Assembly: GCA_025667525.1 (NCBI GenBank)
Contig: CM046878.1
Span: 574,906,868-574,970,867 of the forward strand
Reading direction: 5' to 3'
Length of the DNA stretch: 64,000 bases
From: Glebionis coronaria
Taxonomy: Eukaryota; Streptophyta; Magnoliopsida; Asterales; Asteraceae
In this document: in pieces, positions 1 to 10,500 of the stretch
Position numbering within the stretch: position 1 is the first letter of the stretch
Layout: each line of letters opens with the position of its first letter
Program-made: the position numbers and the translations under genes
The notes under the pieces: generated by a model
Told to the model about the DNA's origin: nothing
Databases searched by the model: none
The model's input: only the letters and a program-made list of their open reading frames with translations

Positions 1-1880
1 TCGTGTGTTGCAGCGGCATATATCTTATTATTAATCAGAGAAAAATGAAAATATAATACTTCTAGTTGGGCACGGTTCATCAGTTTTTATGGGTTCCCAA
101 TGATTTTTTCAATTTATTTTCGTACAGCTTTTATTGGCTAGTCAAATCGACATCGATTCTGGTTTTCGATTGAACTTGTTTTCCTCTAAAAAGAATACTA
201 AAAAACATAAGAATATAGTAAAATGACGTGAAACAAAGTCTTTCTAAAATGTTGCTTTAAGAACGACAAAATAAAAATAAAAAAGGTTAAGAAATCATCT
301 AAGTTTTCAACTTTGACTCGAACCCCCCAAATATAATTTAAGTTCTATCTGGGAGTTACGTTTCTCATATGAAGACATAATACTACTATTTTAGACACGA
401 ATTCTCCATATACCATGCTATATATAAGGTGCCAACATTTCCTTTAATTGTCCGATGTGGGATTCAGCGCTATAAACTATTCAAACAAAAATTTACACAA
501 TGTATTTAAATTACTGTTACAAATGTATCTAGTTCATAGATGAATATGATTGCATATATTACTTCATTTGTTTTAAAAATATTTTCCTCGATAAAAAACA
601 CAAAACTTAACCAAAGCTTTATTTTTTTACTTTTGACAGAATAACAGTTTTATTCTCACTTAATTATTATTATTTTTTTGAACATAAAGATATTTCATTA
701 TCACTCCTCACAAACAGAGGTAAATTGGATACAACAAGTTATATCAAACATAAAGGACAAAATCGAAATCGATTTGCCGAACAAAATACACGTGGTAACA
801 TGTTGAAAACATACCAAGACATATACCATAAATTGTGACATACGACAGCAGCACAGTACAAGGGTGAGGGGGAATCACAAATGTGAGCTTTTTGTTGACA
901 CAACCTTATAAAGGTATAGCTTGGAGTAAAAGTACACAAGTTACATAAAAGTATACATAGATGATAAAGCGTGACCTCCCTAAAGAAGCCAAACCTAAAC
1001 CAAACTAATCTAAATCCAAATCCCAATACAGCAGCAAGCCATGCAGTGGCAGAAGACAAGCAGATCGCAATAGATCTGACAGATCTAACAGACCTGAGGC
1101 AGCAGCAGGTCATCAGATCAAACAACAGCGGTGGATGGCAAGCGGCGACGAGAAATGATAGATTTGAAGGTAAGGGGCTATTATTGTGGAAGATAGGAGA
1201 GAACACCTTAACAAAATAGAGGGAATATATGCATAAGAGAGCGGGTGAAGAAGATCCAAAGGACCGCCGAAGCCGGCCGTTGGAAAAACAAGTTTAGATC
1301 GGATGAGGTTTTTTTTTTGTTTTAGTGAGAGAAAACTTAGAGAGAAGGAAGAGAAAGGACGAGAGAATTCTTACTTTTACGTAATTAATTTAAGTTTTCT
1401 TGAAGTTTTGTAATAATAATTTTAAGTAAATAAAAAGAAAAAGATCTTGATCGAAACCCGTTCACCCATGTTTATCGGTTCCCACCAAAGTTTCTAGATT
1501 CATTTCCGTACATCTTTTATCGACTTGTAAAATCGATAGTTATTCTGATTTTCGGTTGAACCCGTTTACCACTTAATGCCTTTATTCCCGAATCGGTCAG
1601 CGACTATTGTTGTTTGATAAAAAATTCAGCTGCTTAATGATTCCACTAAGTACCTAATGGCACAATGTTCAAGACCTGCAAAATGATCTAGCGTCTCATT
1701 GAAAGCTAATTCTTATATTATTTTTATTTCAAGTCATTTATCAATATTAATGAATATTATACATAACTTTAATCACTTTCACATTCGTATCTTGTTACAA
1801 CCATTCTTTTTAGAGATAATTTTATATATACCCGATAAAACTTCATAAATTACATATTTCCTCAAAATATAATACAGACA
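1..1880. other. AT-rich intergenic DNA with old repeat fragments
   Basis: No recognisable gene. Segments at about 60-190 and 1450-1590 are diverged direct copies of the same sequence (shared pieces around TTCGTACA, TTTTAT, AAATCGA and TTTTCG.TTGAAC). They look like end fragments of a hAT-type MITE family related to the GGTTCGG-rich elements further on. About 970-1290 is less AT-rich and is open in both directions (an 82-codon frame on plus, a 155-codon frame on minus). Neither product resembles a family I know, and the minus frame is a low-complexity hydrophobic translation. A CT-rich tract on the minus strand near 1310-1370 resembles a plant 5' leader, but no gene follows it. Confidence 0.4.
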
Positions 1881-2266
1881 TAGTGTAAGGATATTTTCAG
1901 AAACAAAAAAAATTATATAAAACTGCGAGAACCACCTTTATACTCTTAACAATGCATATGTATTTTCATTATTATGTTTAAATTAACGTTTAATAATTGT
2001 TTTATTGGTTATAGATCCGAGTATGATAAGCGATATAAGAATGCACATGTGTTTTCATATTATCTAACGAAAAGATAGTTATAATACATACAAAACAAAT
2101 ACATGTGCATGGTCCTACAGTACATGTTCCTAATGAACTACGATAATGAAACATGTATTTCTACCTAATGAACTAACCCGATGAATACACATGTGTATTT
2201 TAAGAGTAAAAAGGTGGTTCCCGCAGTTCTGTACATTTATTTGGTTCTGAAAATAACCTCACCCTA
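1881..2266. mobile_element. Foldback/MITE-like element with ~85-bp terminal inverted repeats
   Basis: The left end (TAGTGTAAGGATATTTTCAG) is the inverted counterpart of the right end (reads TAGGGTGAGGTTATTTTCAG on the minus strand). The inverted match continues inwards through GAACTGCG.GAACCACCTTT and TACTCTTAA, about 85 bp in all. The interior repeats ATGT/CATATGTATTTT motifs and has no coding capacity. No clean target-site duplication is visible (flanks CAGACA and TAGACA are only near matches), so the superfamily is uncertain; hAT is possible from the TAGGG start. Confidence 0.6.
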
Positions 2267-2539
2267 TAGACATATAGTGATTATCGAGTTAAACTTTCTT
2301 GTGTGTTCAAGGGCCCAAGCAGCCCATTAGCCTTTATAAAACAATAGCCCACTTTTTTAATTCACGTAGTTGCATCTTACTATCTAGAGAAAACTAACAT
2401 TAATACATTAATTAACTAAGGAGCAAAACTATATGATTTAAATGATTTAATGATTCTGAATGATTTAAAAACTCTAAATCAAAAGTGATTCTGAATGAAA
2501 CTTTTTGTTTGACAAAAGTTCTAAATACATGTATTATGT

Positions 2540-3290
2540 AAAATTAATTAGATTTAAGTTCATTTGGATACCAAACTTTATTTGGATACTAAGGGACTAA
2601 TCTCCACCACTTATCTCCATCTTAATCTAATGGATAAGATTAAACATAAAACCAATTTCCTCTTTTTTTTCAAACATTAATATCTTTTAAACCGTTAATC
2701 GTTATACGAAAAAAAATATACCATTACGACGGGCATTTAATTATGTTTCTACAGATATGCTATATGATATACTTTCGACAAATTATTTTTTTTTGTTTTT
2801 TCCGTAATTTATCATATATGATACTGAATATCATATATGATAGTAACACTGGTATCATATATGATATAACTTATCATATATGATATAAACCAATATCATA
2901 TGATATAAACCAATATCATATGATATAAACCAATATCATATATGATTCTGTAATAATTTGTAACTTAACACTAATATCATATATGATAAAACACTATTAT
3001 CATATATGATATTTTACGCAAATTAAAAAAAAAACGATTTTTTTTTTCTTCAAAAGTATATCATATTGCATATCTGTACAAAGCTAATTAAATGCTCGTC
3101 GCGATGGTATATTTTTTTCCGTTTAACACTTAACGGTTTAAAAGATATTTAAGTTTTAAAAATAAGTGAAATAATTAAATACTTTTAATCTCAACCATTA
3201 GATATGATGAGGATGGATGGTGAGGATGAGTCCCTTAGTATACATGATAGATATAGTATCCAAAATAACTTAACTCAATTAATTATTGAA
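2540..3290. mobile_element. Long-TIR foldback element
   Basis: The two ends are inverted copies. Left 2590-2800 pairs with right 3035-3240, including the outer TACTAAGGGACT, an internal TATCTTTTAAACCGTTAA, a block reading AAATATACCAT and another reading ACAGATATGC. Weaker pairing continues outwards on both sides (TTTGGATAC), with a small insertion on the right. The loop is the ATCATATATGAT array annotated separately. The short plus-strand frame at 3204-3395 lies in the right arm and is not a gene. It may be a MULE-type or foldback element; I could not fix its outer ends or a duplication. Confidence 0.6.
2810..3015. repeat. Array of ATCATATATGAT palindromes
   Basis: About nine copies of the self-complementary 12-mer ATCATATATGAT, or the shorter ATCATATGAT, are spaced 8-35 bp apart in the loop of the surrounding inverted repeat. 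Three central copies sit in a perfect ~21-bp tandem repeat (spacer ATAAACCAAT). The array could extrude cruciforms or act as clustered binding sites for a dimeric protein; nothing in the sequence shows which. Confidence 0.8.
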
Positions 3291-4719
3291 AACTTAAACA
3301 TTTTTATTGTACTTCATTTTGTATTTTATTGTGTTTATGTTATCGTTTACATGAAGTTTTTGCACATATTAATTTACGTATTTATATATATATGATATTA
3401 GAATCGATGTTTTCAAATATGAGTCGATTTGGTTCCGGTCGAAAATGGGTCATTTTGAATTGGGTTTTACATTTTCGAAACCCGGCTAAACCCGGCCGGG
3501 TTTTGATTTTTCTGATTTTTTACAGAAAAATATTTAAATTTTACATATTTACGATACATATTATATTGTTAGTAAACAATTTATATCTTCAATATACGGA
3601 AATCTTTATGGTTTTTATATATAATTTTTTTCCAATTATTAAAAATATCAATAACTCTATACATAGTAGAGAATTTTATTTACCAACCCGTCTATGCGCG
3701 ACGTTGAAAAGTAGTATTCAAATGCGTGAGCTTGTATTAGAAACTTATAGTTTGGAGTCAAAAATTACAAGAAAACTTAATATGAGGCTTTAAGTACAAC
3801 TTGACCAACGTATTAACCGACTAACTAAATAGTTGGTTCATTCTATTAACAATCATTAACAATTACAAAGTAAAAATAAAAAAGTTTAACAATCATTAAC
3901 AATTACAAAATAAAAAATAAAAAGTTTAACAATTATTAGAGTTACAAAATCAAAAAAAAAATTAAAATCATTAACAATTACTACAAAATAATTTTTTTTA
4001 ACAATCATTAATAACTACAAAATAAAAAAAATTTAACCGTCGTTAATAAATATAAAATAAAATAAAAAAGTTTAAGAAATCATAAAAGTTTCAACTTCGG
4101 CTCAAAGTTATGAATAGAGTTTAAGATTCATGATTCCATACGACGTTGATGACATAAGACGATACTAAACACGTATACTTCATTTAATTAGCCGATGTGT
4201 GATTCCATGTTAGAGTCTATTACAAACAAAAATTTACAAAATGTATCTAAACTTACGATTGAGAAATGTATAACTATTAGTAATAATTTTTTAAAGTAAC
4301 TATAGCTAAGAACACAAATATTAAGAATACCTATATAGATAATGCCAATTTTTCATATATTTCATACATTATATTTTCTCACTAAAACTAAAAAGAAAAT
4401 AGCCATCTAAGAAACATAAAGTAAACTATGTAAGAGTTAAGACATAGATGCGTGTGTGTTCGACTAAAGTAAGTGAAGCTAAACATGTTTATTTTAAGTT
4501 AAATAAAAGATTATTTAAGAGTTAAGACATAAATGCGTGTGTGTTTGACATTGCAAGCCGACTATCTTTTTGGATAACCTAAATAAAAGATTATATTTCT
4601 TTCTAGTATTCAAACTTCTTTTATTTCTTTCTAGTATTCAAACTCAAAGAATTCTAAATATTTTCATCCTAAAAGGCTAGATAAGCTTTTACATCGAATC
4701 AACCGCTGAAACAAGTAAG
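3291..4719. other. AT-rich intergenic DNA with local tandem repeats
   Basis: No gene seen. 3840-4080 is a degenerate tandem array of about five units of roughly 45 bp built on AACAATCATTAACAATTAC plus an AAATAAAAAGTTT tail. The 4080-4330 stretch is a diverged copy of 280-600 (shared CCGATGTG.GATTC and AAACAAAAATTTACA.AATGTAT). Short direct repeats occur at 4430-4555 (GAGTTAAGACATA.ATGCGTGTGTGTT) and 4590-4645 (TTTCTTTCTAGTATTCAAAC). Confidence 0.5.
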
Positions 4720-4727
4720 CTTAGTTT

Positions 4728-5005
4728 CAGTGGCGGAACCAGGAAGTTGAAAGAGTGAGGGCAAAAAAAAAAAATTTGGACAAAAGTCGTTGTATACACC
4801 AAAATAAATATATAAATATAAGGTTTTTACATTGTTTTTTTTTCTTTTTTGAGCAATTTAAAAGTTTTTACGTTGATTTATTTCCGAGTGGAGGGCAATT
4901 CGATTTTCTAATAAGGTACACTTTAATAAAATAGTCCTAAAAAATTTACACAAAAATTTGATTTTTTTTTGCGAGCCCGACACCTTCTACATAGTCCCGC
5001 CCCTG
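4728..5005. mobile_element. hAT-type MITE (CAGGGGCGG family)
   Basis: A 278-bp element with termini CAGTGGCGGAAC and, inverted, CAGGGGCGGGAC. It is flanked by 8-bp target duplications CTTAGTTT (4720-4727) and CTCAGTTT (5006-5013), a 7 of 8 match. Eight-base duplications and CAG-starting termini are hallmarks of hAT elements. The interior is AT-rich with poly-A and poly-T runs and no ORF, so it is non-autonomous. Confidence 0.75.
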
Positions 5006-5179
5006 CTCAGTTTGCATGTTCCCACACGAAACTTTCTAATTTAACAATTAGAAACTTAAAATAAAAAGTTTAGGAAATCTTCTAAGTTCTCAACGTTCAT
5101 TCGACACCAAATAAGGATCTAAGTTTTACTCGATGCAAATTCAACGTGGAATACAGAGTATTATTTTAAACTCAAGCAT

Positions 5180-5710
5180 AGTCACACGAAACGTGGTACG
5201 CTGCGGTACGGACACGAAAAACGTACGCGAGGTCTTAAAATTCGGTACAAAATGGGTAGGCTCATTCCGGTACGCCCCGGTTCGCTTCGGTTCGACGTAC
5301 CACATAATTCGGTACGATGTACCCAATTTGGTATTACGTACCATATTAATAATCTGCGGAAGTGCATGGATTTAGTAGGTGTTTATGGAATATGAATAGG
5401 TTGAGTAGAAAATTAGTAATAATCTGAAATGAAAAGGTGGAAGTAATGAGTGGTTAAAAGTAGATTTAATAAATAATTGTACATTGGGAGTGTAAATAAT
5501 CGTACCGCTACACTTTGGTACGACGTACCGATCCATTCCGGTACGCCGTACCGATCCATTTCGGTACGCCGTACCGATCCATTCCAGTACGTCGACTCCA
5601 TATACTTTGGTACGCTGATTGATGATGTATGGAAACGCCGAATATGACGATCCAGATCGCGATCCCGAGCGATCTGAGTCACGATCGTACCGCGTTTAGG
5701 TACGTACAAT
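5180..5710. repeat. GTAC-rich repeat block, probable degenerate MITE
   Basis: The block is dense in GGTACG/CGTACC. 5520-5585 contains three tandem units of about 27 bp reading CGTACCGATCCATT.CGGTACGC. The left part (5185-5345) carries the same motifs in both orientations, so the region can fold on itself. The frames in the region have biased GTAC translations and are not genes. It resembles in style the GGTTCGG hAT MITEs at 14.3, 15.5 and 19 kb but no boundary is clear. Confidence 0.5.
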
Positions 5711-6035
5711 TCAAAACGCGAAAAGTCTTAAATTTTATCAGCTATTAATCCCGCTTAAGTCAACTCATGAATTTTGCAACTTCGACAAAAAGTCTTAAAT
5801 TTTAAAATATGCGTGTGCACAAATATTATAATTGTACAAGTACATAAAACAAGACTTTACTCAAATAAATATTTACACTTTGACAATTACAAAATATATA
5901 TATAAAGTGCATAGAATATATATATAATGAGAGGTGATTTGTATAATTCATAAATTGATTGACATATTCAAAATGTTTGTGTATTGACATTTATAACCTT
6001 ACATTAATAGATTATGCAAATTTCAACAAACATAT
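5711..6035. other. AT-rich spacer
   Basis: No gene. About 5780-5870 is a diverged copy of 14125-14215 (shared AGTCTTAAA and GTGTGCACAAATAT/GTGCACAAATATCATAAT). The two sides of the 6-13.4 kb composite therefore carry related older DNA. Confidence 0.4.
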
Positions 6036-6669
6036 TAAGAGGGCGTTTGGTTCATAAGTTAAAAAACCTAGTATTTGGAATTTGGGTGTTTTTTTAGTTA
6101 TTCAGTAATTCAAAACTACAAAATTGAAAACTATCGTCGTGTTTGGTTGACAATTTTTTGGGAAAAAATTTCCAAGTATCTTTTTTTTAAATGACTCAAG
6201 TACCCTTTTATCATATATTACAAACCCAATTCTTTTTTTATAAAAAAACACAAACGAATTTCTAGTTGGATTAATCTAGCTAAAAAAAAAAAAAATCACA
6301 AACTCAATTCTTTTTTCGTAAACTTGATGAGCAACAGAAGTTCATATATGAGTTAAACTATAATATGTATAATCAAAATGAAAAATTAATATCTAACTTA
6401 TACGTAGTAATTTCCAAGGTTTTAATCCATCCATAAACCACGTATCATTTGTGAGTAAAATTGAACAAATGAAATTGACTTGAATCATATGAAGACAAAC
6501 AAGATCAAATAAAATTACGTGCTTAGATAAAAAAGATAACTAACCTTCTTTCTATACTTATTACAAAAATTTATTACAATTAGATCATAATAATATCATG
6601 CACAATATTGGAACATGAGCTATAAAATCGAAAGTGCTAATAAAATTTGGAAAAATACAATCAAACTTA

Positions 6670-6950
6670 GGGCATCCACTATGGTAGGTTTATGAATATG
6701 TTTATGAATAGGTTTAAAAAGCTATGAAGAGGTCTAAGAACTTGTTAACCATAGTGAAGAACCATTTCATGCTTATGTGGCATGAAGAGGTTCATAATCC
6801 TAGACCTCTTCATAATTAAATGCATTTAATTAATATATGAGGTTTATAAATTTTGTGAGAATTCTACATAGTGAGGATAGGTTGAAGGTTAATAAATTAA
6901 TGCTATGATGCAAGTATAACCTATTAATAAGTTCACCATAAGAGATGCTC
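6670..6950. mobile_element. Tourist-like MITE, 281 bp, copy A
   Basis: Termini GGGCATCCACTATGG and, inverted, GAGCATCTCTTATGG are flanked by TTA at 6667-6669 and 6951-6953. The element is the same length and family as 14762-15042, in the opposite orientation; shared interior pieces include AAGAGGTCTAA, TCTTCATAATTAAATGCAT and AGTGAGGAT. It is non-coding. It lies inside the left part of the 6039-13412 element. Confidence 0.75.
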
Positions 6951-7024
6951 TTATATGAATACATAGATTTGTGCTCGTAAACCCATGTTTACATCAAAGA
7001 TAAAAATGAAATAAAAAAGAAAAC

Positions 7025-7549
7025 TGTTAAAAAATATAAAGTCAAACACCAAAAAGTTACCCAGAAGAACTTTATTAACTAATCAAGAACAGTCCCCAAA
7101 CGGATGCTGTTCAACATACAAACCAAAGCAGATAGTCCCCAAACGGATGCTATCTCAAAACATACATCAAGAACAAAAAGAAACATAAACAGCTAAACTA
7201 ACTAAGATCCATACGTCTACATTTAGGTCGTATGGATCTATTTAGGATTTAATGGAAGGTTTGATTGGGGTGAGTGAGGATGAGAGGATGAGAGTGGTGG
7301 TTGAGAGAGATAAGAGGATGTGTGTGTGTTGTGTCTCTCACACAAAGCTGCGTATCCAAGTTTATATCAACCCTAGTCAACTTAAGTCGCTCCAGTCAAC
7401 AAACAAAACTCAAATATGCACCTTTGGTCCCTGCACAAATCACAAACAACAAAAACAAGCCCCAACGGCTAATAACGTTATAAAAAAGATACATAAGTAC
7501 CCCTTCAAGCTTATGAACTTGTCATAAACCATAAATCATATTTCCAACA
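7025..7549 (-). repeat. Copia-1 3' LTR, 525 bp
   Basis: On the plus strand the LTR begins TGTTAAAAAAT and ends ATTTCCAACA; on its own strand it starts TGTTGGAAAT and ends in TAACA. It directly follows a purine tract. Bases 7025-7186 match 12909-13070 with one difference. Short open frames inside it (7252-7527) are not genes. Confidence 0.88.
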
Positions 7550-7560
7550 CCCTTCCTCAA
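7550..7560 (-). promoter_or_regulatory. Copia-1 polypurine tract
   Basis: On the minus strand the sequence is TTGAGGAAGGG, immediately before the 3' LTR start. It is the expected plus-strand DNA priming site and lies only 2 bp beyond the stop of the polyprotein frame. Confidence 0.8.
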
Positions 7561-7562
7561 GA

Positions 7563-10500
7563 TCATAAGCCAAAGAAATTCTTTAAACATAATCTGGAGC
7601 ATAAAGTTTTATGCTGATGATTTCCAAGGCCTTTAGTAAGAATGTCAGCAACTTGATTCTCAGAAGAGACCTTCACAGTCTTAATAAGACCAGATGCAAC
7701 TTTTTCCCTTACCAAATGAACATCAATATCAAAGTGCTTGGTTTTTTCATGCATAACAGGATTAGCTGCAATCTGAATTGCAGAGCTATTGTCACAAAAC
7801 AACCAAGCAGGAATGGAAGAAGGAACATTGAGGTCCACAAGGATTTTGTTAAGCCACATGACTTCACATATAGCAGATGCCATAGCCCTGTATTCAGCCT
7901 CAGCAGAGGATCTGGAAAGGGTGGCCTGCTTTTTACTTTTCCAAGACACCAAGTTATTACAAATGAAAACACAGTACCCAGAAACAGACCTTCTTGTCAT
8001 TTTACACTTAGCCCAATCAGAGTCAGAAAACACTTTAATGGTTTTGGAATTAGACTTAGAGTAAGTTAAACCAGCACCAGGAGCATTTTTTAAATACCTG
8101 AGCACCCTAAGAGCAGCCTCAAAGTGAGACTGAAGAGGAGCATGCATATGTTGACTAAGGCAATGAACAGAATATGATATATCAGGTCTGGTATTGCAAA
8201 GGTAAATGAGTTTTCCAACAATCCTTTGATAACTGGTGATATTGGAAAGAAATTTATCATCAATACTTTCTTTATGAGCCAAAATGCCATTTTCAGTCAT
8301 GGGAGTACATACAGGTTTGCAACCAAGTAAACCGTACTCATGCAGAAGCTCAATACAGTACTTTCTTTGGTTCAGACACAAGCCATTGTCAAGTTTTAAA
8401 ACTTCTATTCCAAGAAAATACCTTAGATTACCCAAATCTTTGATTTTAAAACTCTGACTAAGAAGCATTTTAAACCTATCAATTTCACTATCGTTGTTGC
8501 CAGTCACAATGATATCATCCACATAAACAAGCAAAACAAGAAAGATCCCATCTTTGTTCTTAGTGAACAAGGAGTGATCATTTTTACTTTGAACAAAACC
8601 AGCATTACTAAGAAACTCAACAAGCTTTATATTCCACTGTCTAGGGGCCTGTTTAAGACCATATAAAGCCTTTTTTAGTTTGCAAACTCTCTTTTCATTT
8701 TTGTCAAAGAAACCAGGGGGAGGCAACATATAAACATCTTCAGTAAGATCACCATATAAGAAAGCATTGTTAATATCCATTTGGAAAATATTCCAAGTGT
8801 TTTGCACAGCGAGATTTAGGACACACCTAATAGTACTCATTTTAACGACAGGACTGAAAATTTCATCATAATCAATCCCCTCTCTCTGCCCACAACCTTT
8901 AGCCACTAATCTGGCTTTATATCTTTCAATTTCACCATCAGGTTTATATTTGATTTTATAAACCCATTTGGAAGGTATGGCTTTCCTATTAATGGGCAGA
9001 GTAGTAAGGGTCCAAGTGTCATTAGAATACAAGGCTTCCATCTCATTGTTCATAGCATGCACCCAATTAACATTTTTAACAGCCTCAAGAAAGCAAGTAG
9101 GTTCAGCAGTCCTATTGAGATTAGATATGAAACATCTATTGACTTCAGACAGTTTAGTATGGTTGGCATATCTGTTTAACCCATACTTAACCTTGTCATC
9201 CAAAACAAAATCATTCAACTTATCAGGTAATTTAGGCACTCTATTAGACCTTCTAGGATTAACAAGAGGCCTATCATCATCTGTTCTATTGCTGGAATCA
9301 AAGATGGGAACTTGGTTTTGAAAATTGCCCTCAGAAATGAATAGATTTTCATCCATTGATGATGCAGTATGGTTATCACTCTCAACTGGCTGCTCCTCTG
9401 CAGTATCAGTTGAAGAGTGATCCATAATTACCGTTCCTGCATCATCAGATGGTCCCCTTCCTTCATCATTGGGTCTTGAGACATTTTGGTTTTCAGAATC
9501 AAAAAAATCAAAAAAGGTTTTATTGTCAAACTCTTTATTCAAAACTTTATTCTTGGAATTCATTTTATAAGGAAAAACATTTTCATAAAATTTAACATCT
9601 CTTGAAAAAAAGAAACTTCTATTTTCTAAACTCAAAACTTTGTAAGCCTTTTTTGTACTAGAGTAACCAATTAAAATGCATTTTTCAGATTTATGAGAAA
9701 ACTTATCATGATTGTTCAAAATACTAGCAAAACATAAACATCCAAAACATCTCAGATGGGAAAGGGATGGTTCCCTATCATACAGCATACTAAAAGGAGA
9801 TTTACCAGCAAGAACAGAAGATGGAAGCCTGTTAATTAAGTAGGTAGCAGTTAAAATACACTCAGTCCAAAGATATAAAGGAATACCACTCTGAAACAAA
9901 AGAGTTCTAGCCACATTAAGCAGATGTCTGTGCTTTCTCTCAGCAATCCCATTTTGCTGAGGAGAGTAAGCACAAGAGGTTTGGTGCACAATACCTTTTT
10001 CTTTTAAAAAAATGTCCATTTTACTGTTTATGAACTCAGTCCCATTATCAGACCTTATAATTTTAACCCTCTTTTGAAATTGGTTGAAGATAAGATTAAC
10101 AAAATCTTCAAAGTATTTAAACACTTCATCCTTAGATTTGATTAAATAAACCCAAACAGCTCTTGAAAAATCATCAACAATGGTAAGAAAGTACCTAAAC
10201 CCTTCCTTAGAGGTAACCCGGTAGGGTCCCCATAAGTCTAGATGGATGAGATCACCCACCATTTTAGACGTATGATTACTCAAGGGAAAGGGTTCTCTAG
10301 TCTGCTTAGAAAAGTGACAAATATCACAAGGAGTAATGTGTTCAGGTTTACTTATTTTAAGAGAATCTTTTAGGACATGTAAGACATTATCAGAAGGATG
10401 ACCAAGACGATTGTGCCAAACATTTTTGGAAACATGAAAACAAGCAACAGATAAATTACTCTTAATTTGAGGTAACTTACATTCAGAATCAAACAAATAT

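Noticed and set aside
739..1219. Overlapping open frames on both strands (155 and 82 codons)
   Set aside because: No recognisable domain, opposite frames overlap, and no promoter or splice context; composition alone can explain them.
3204..3793. Two short plus-strand frames
   Set aside because: The first lies in the arm of an inverted repeat; the second is AT-driven Phe/Ile/Tyr/Asn-rich translation.
7252..7527. Frames of 60-91 codons
   Set aside because: Inside the Copia-1 3' LTR.
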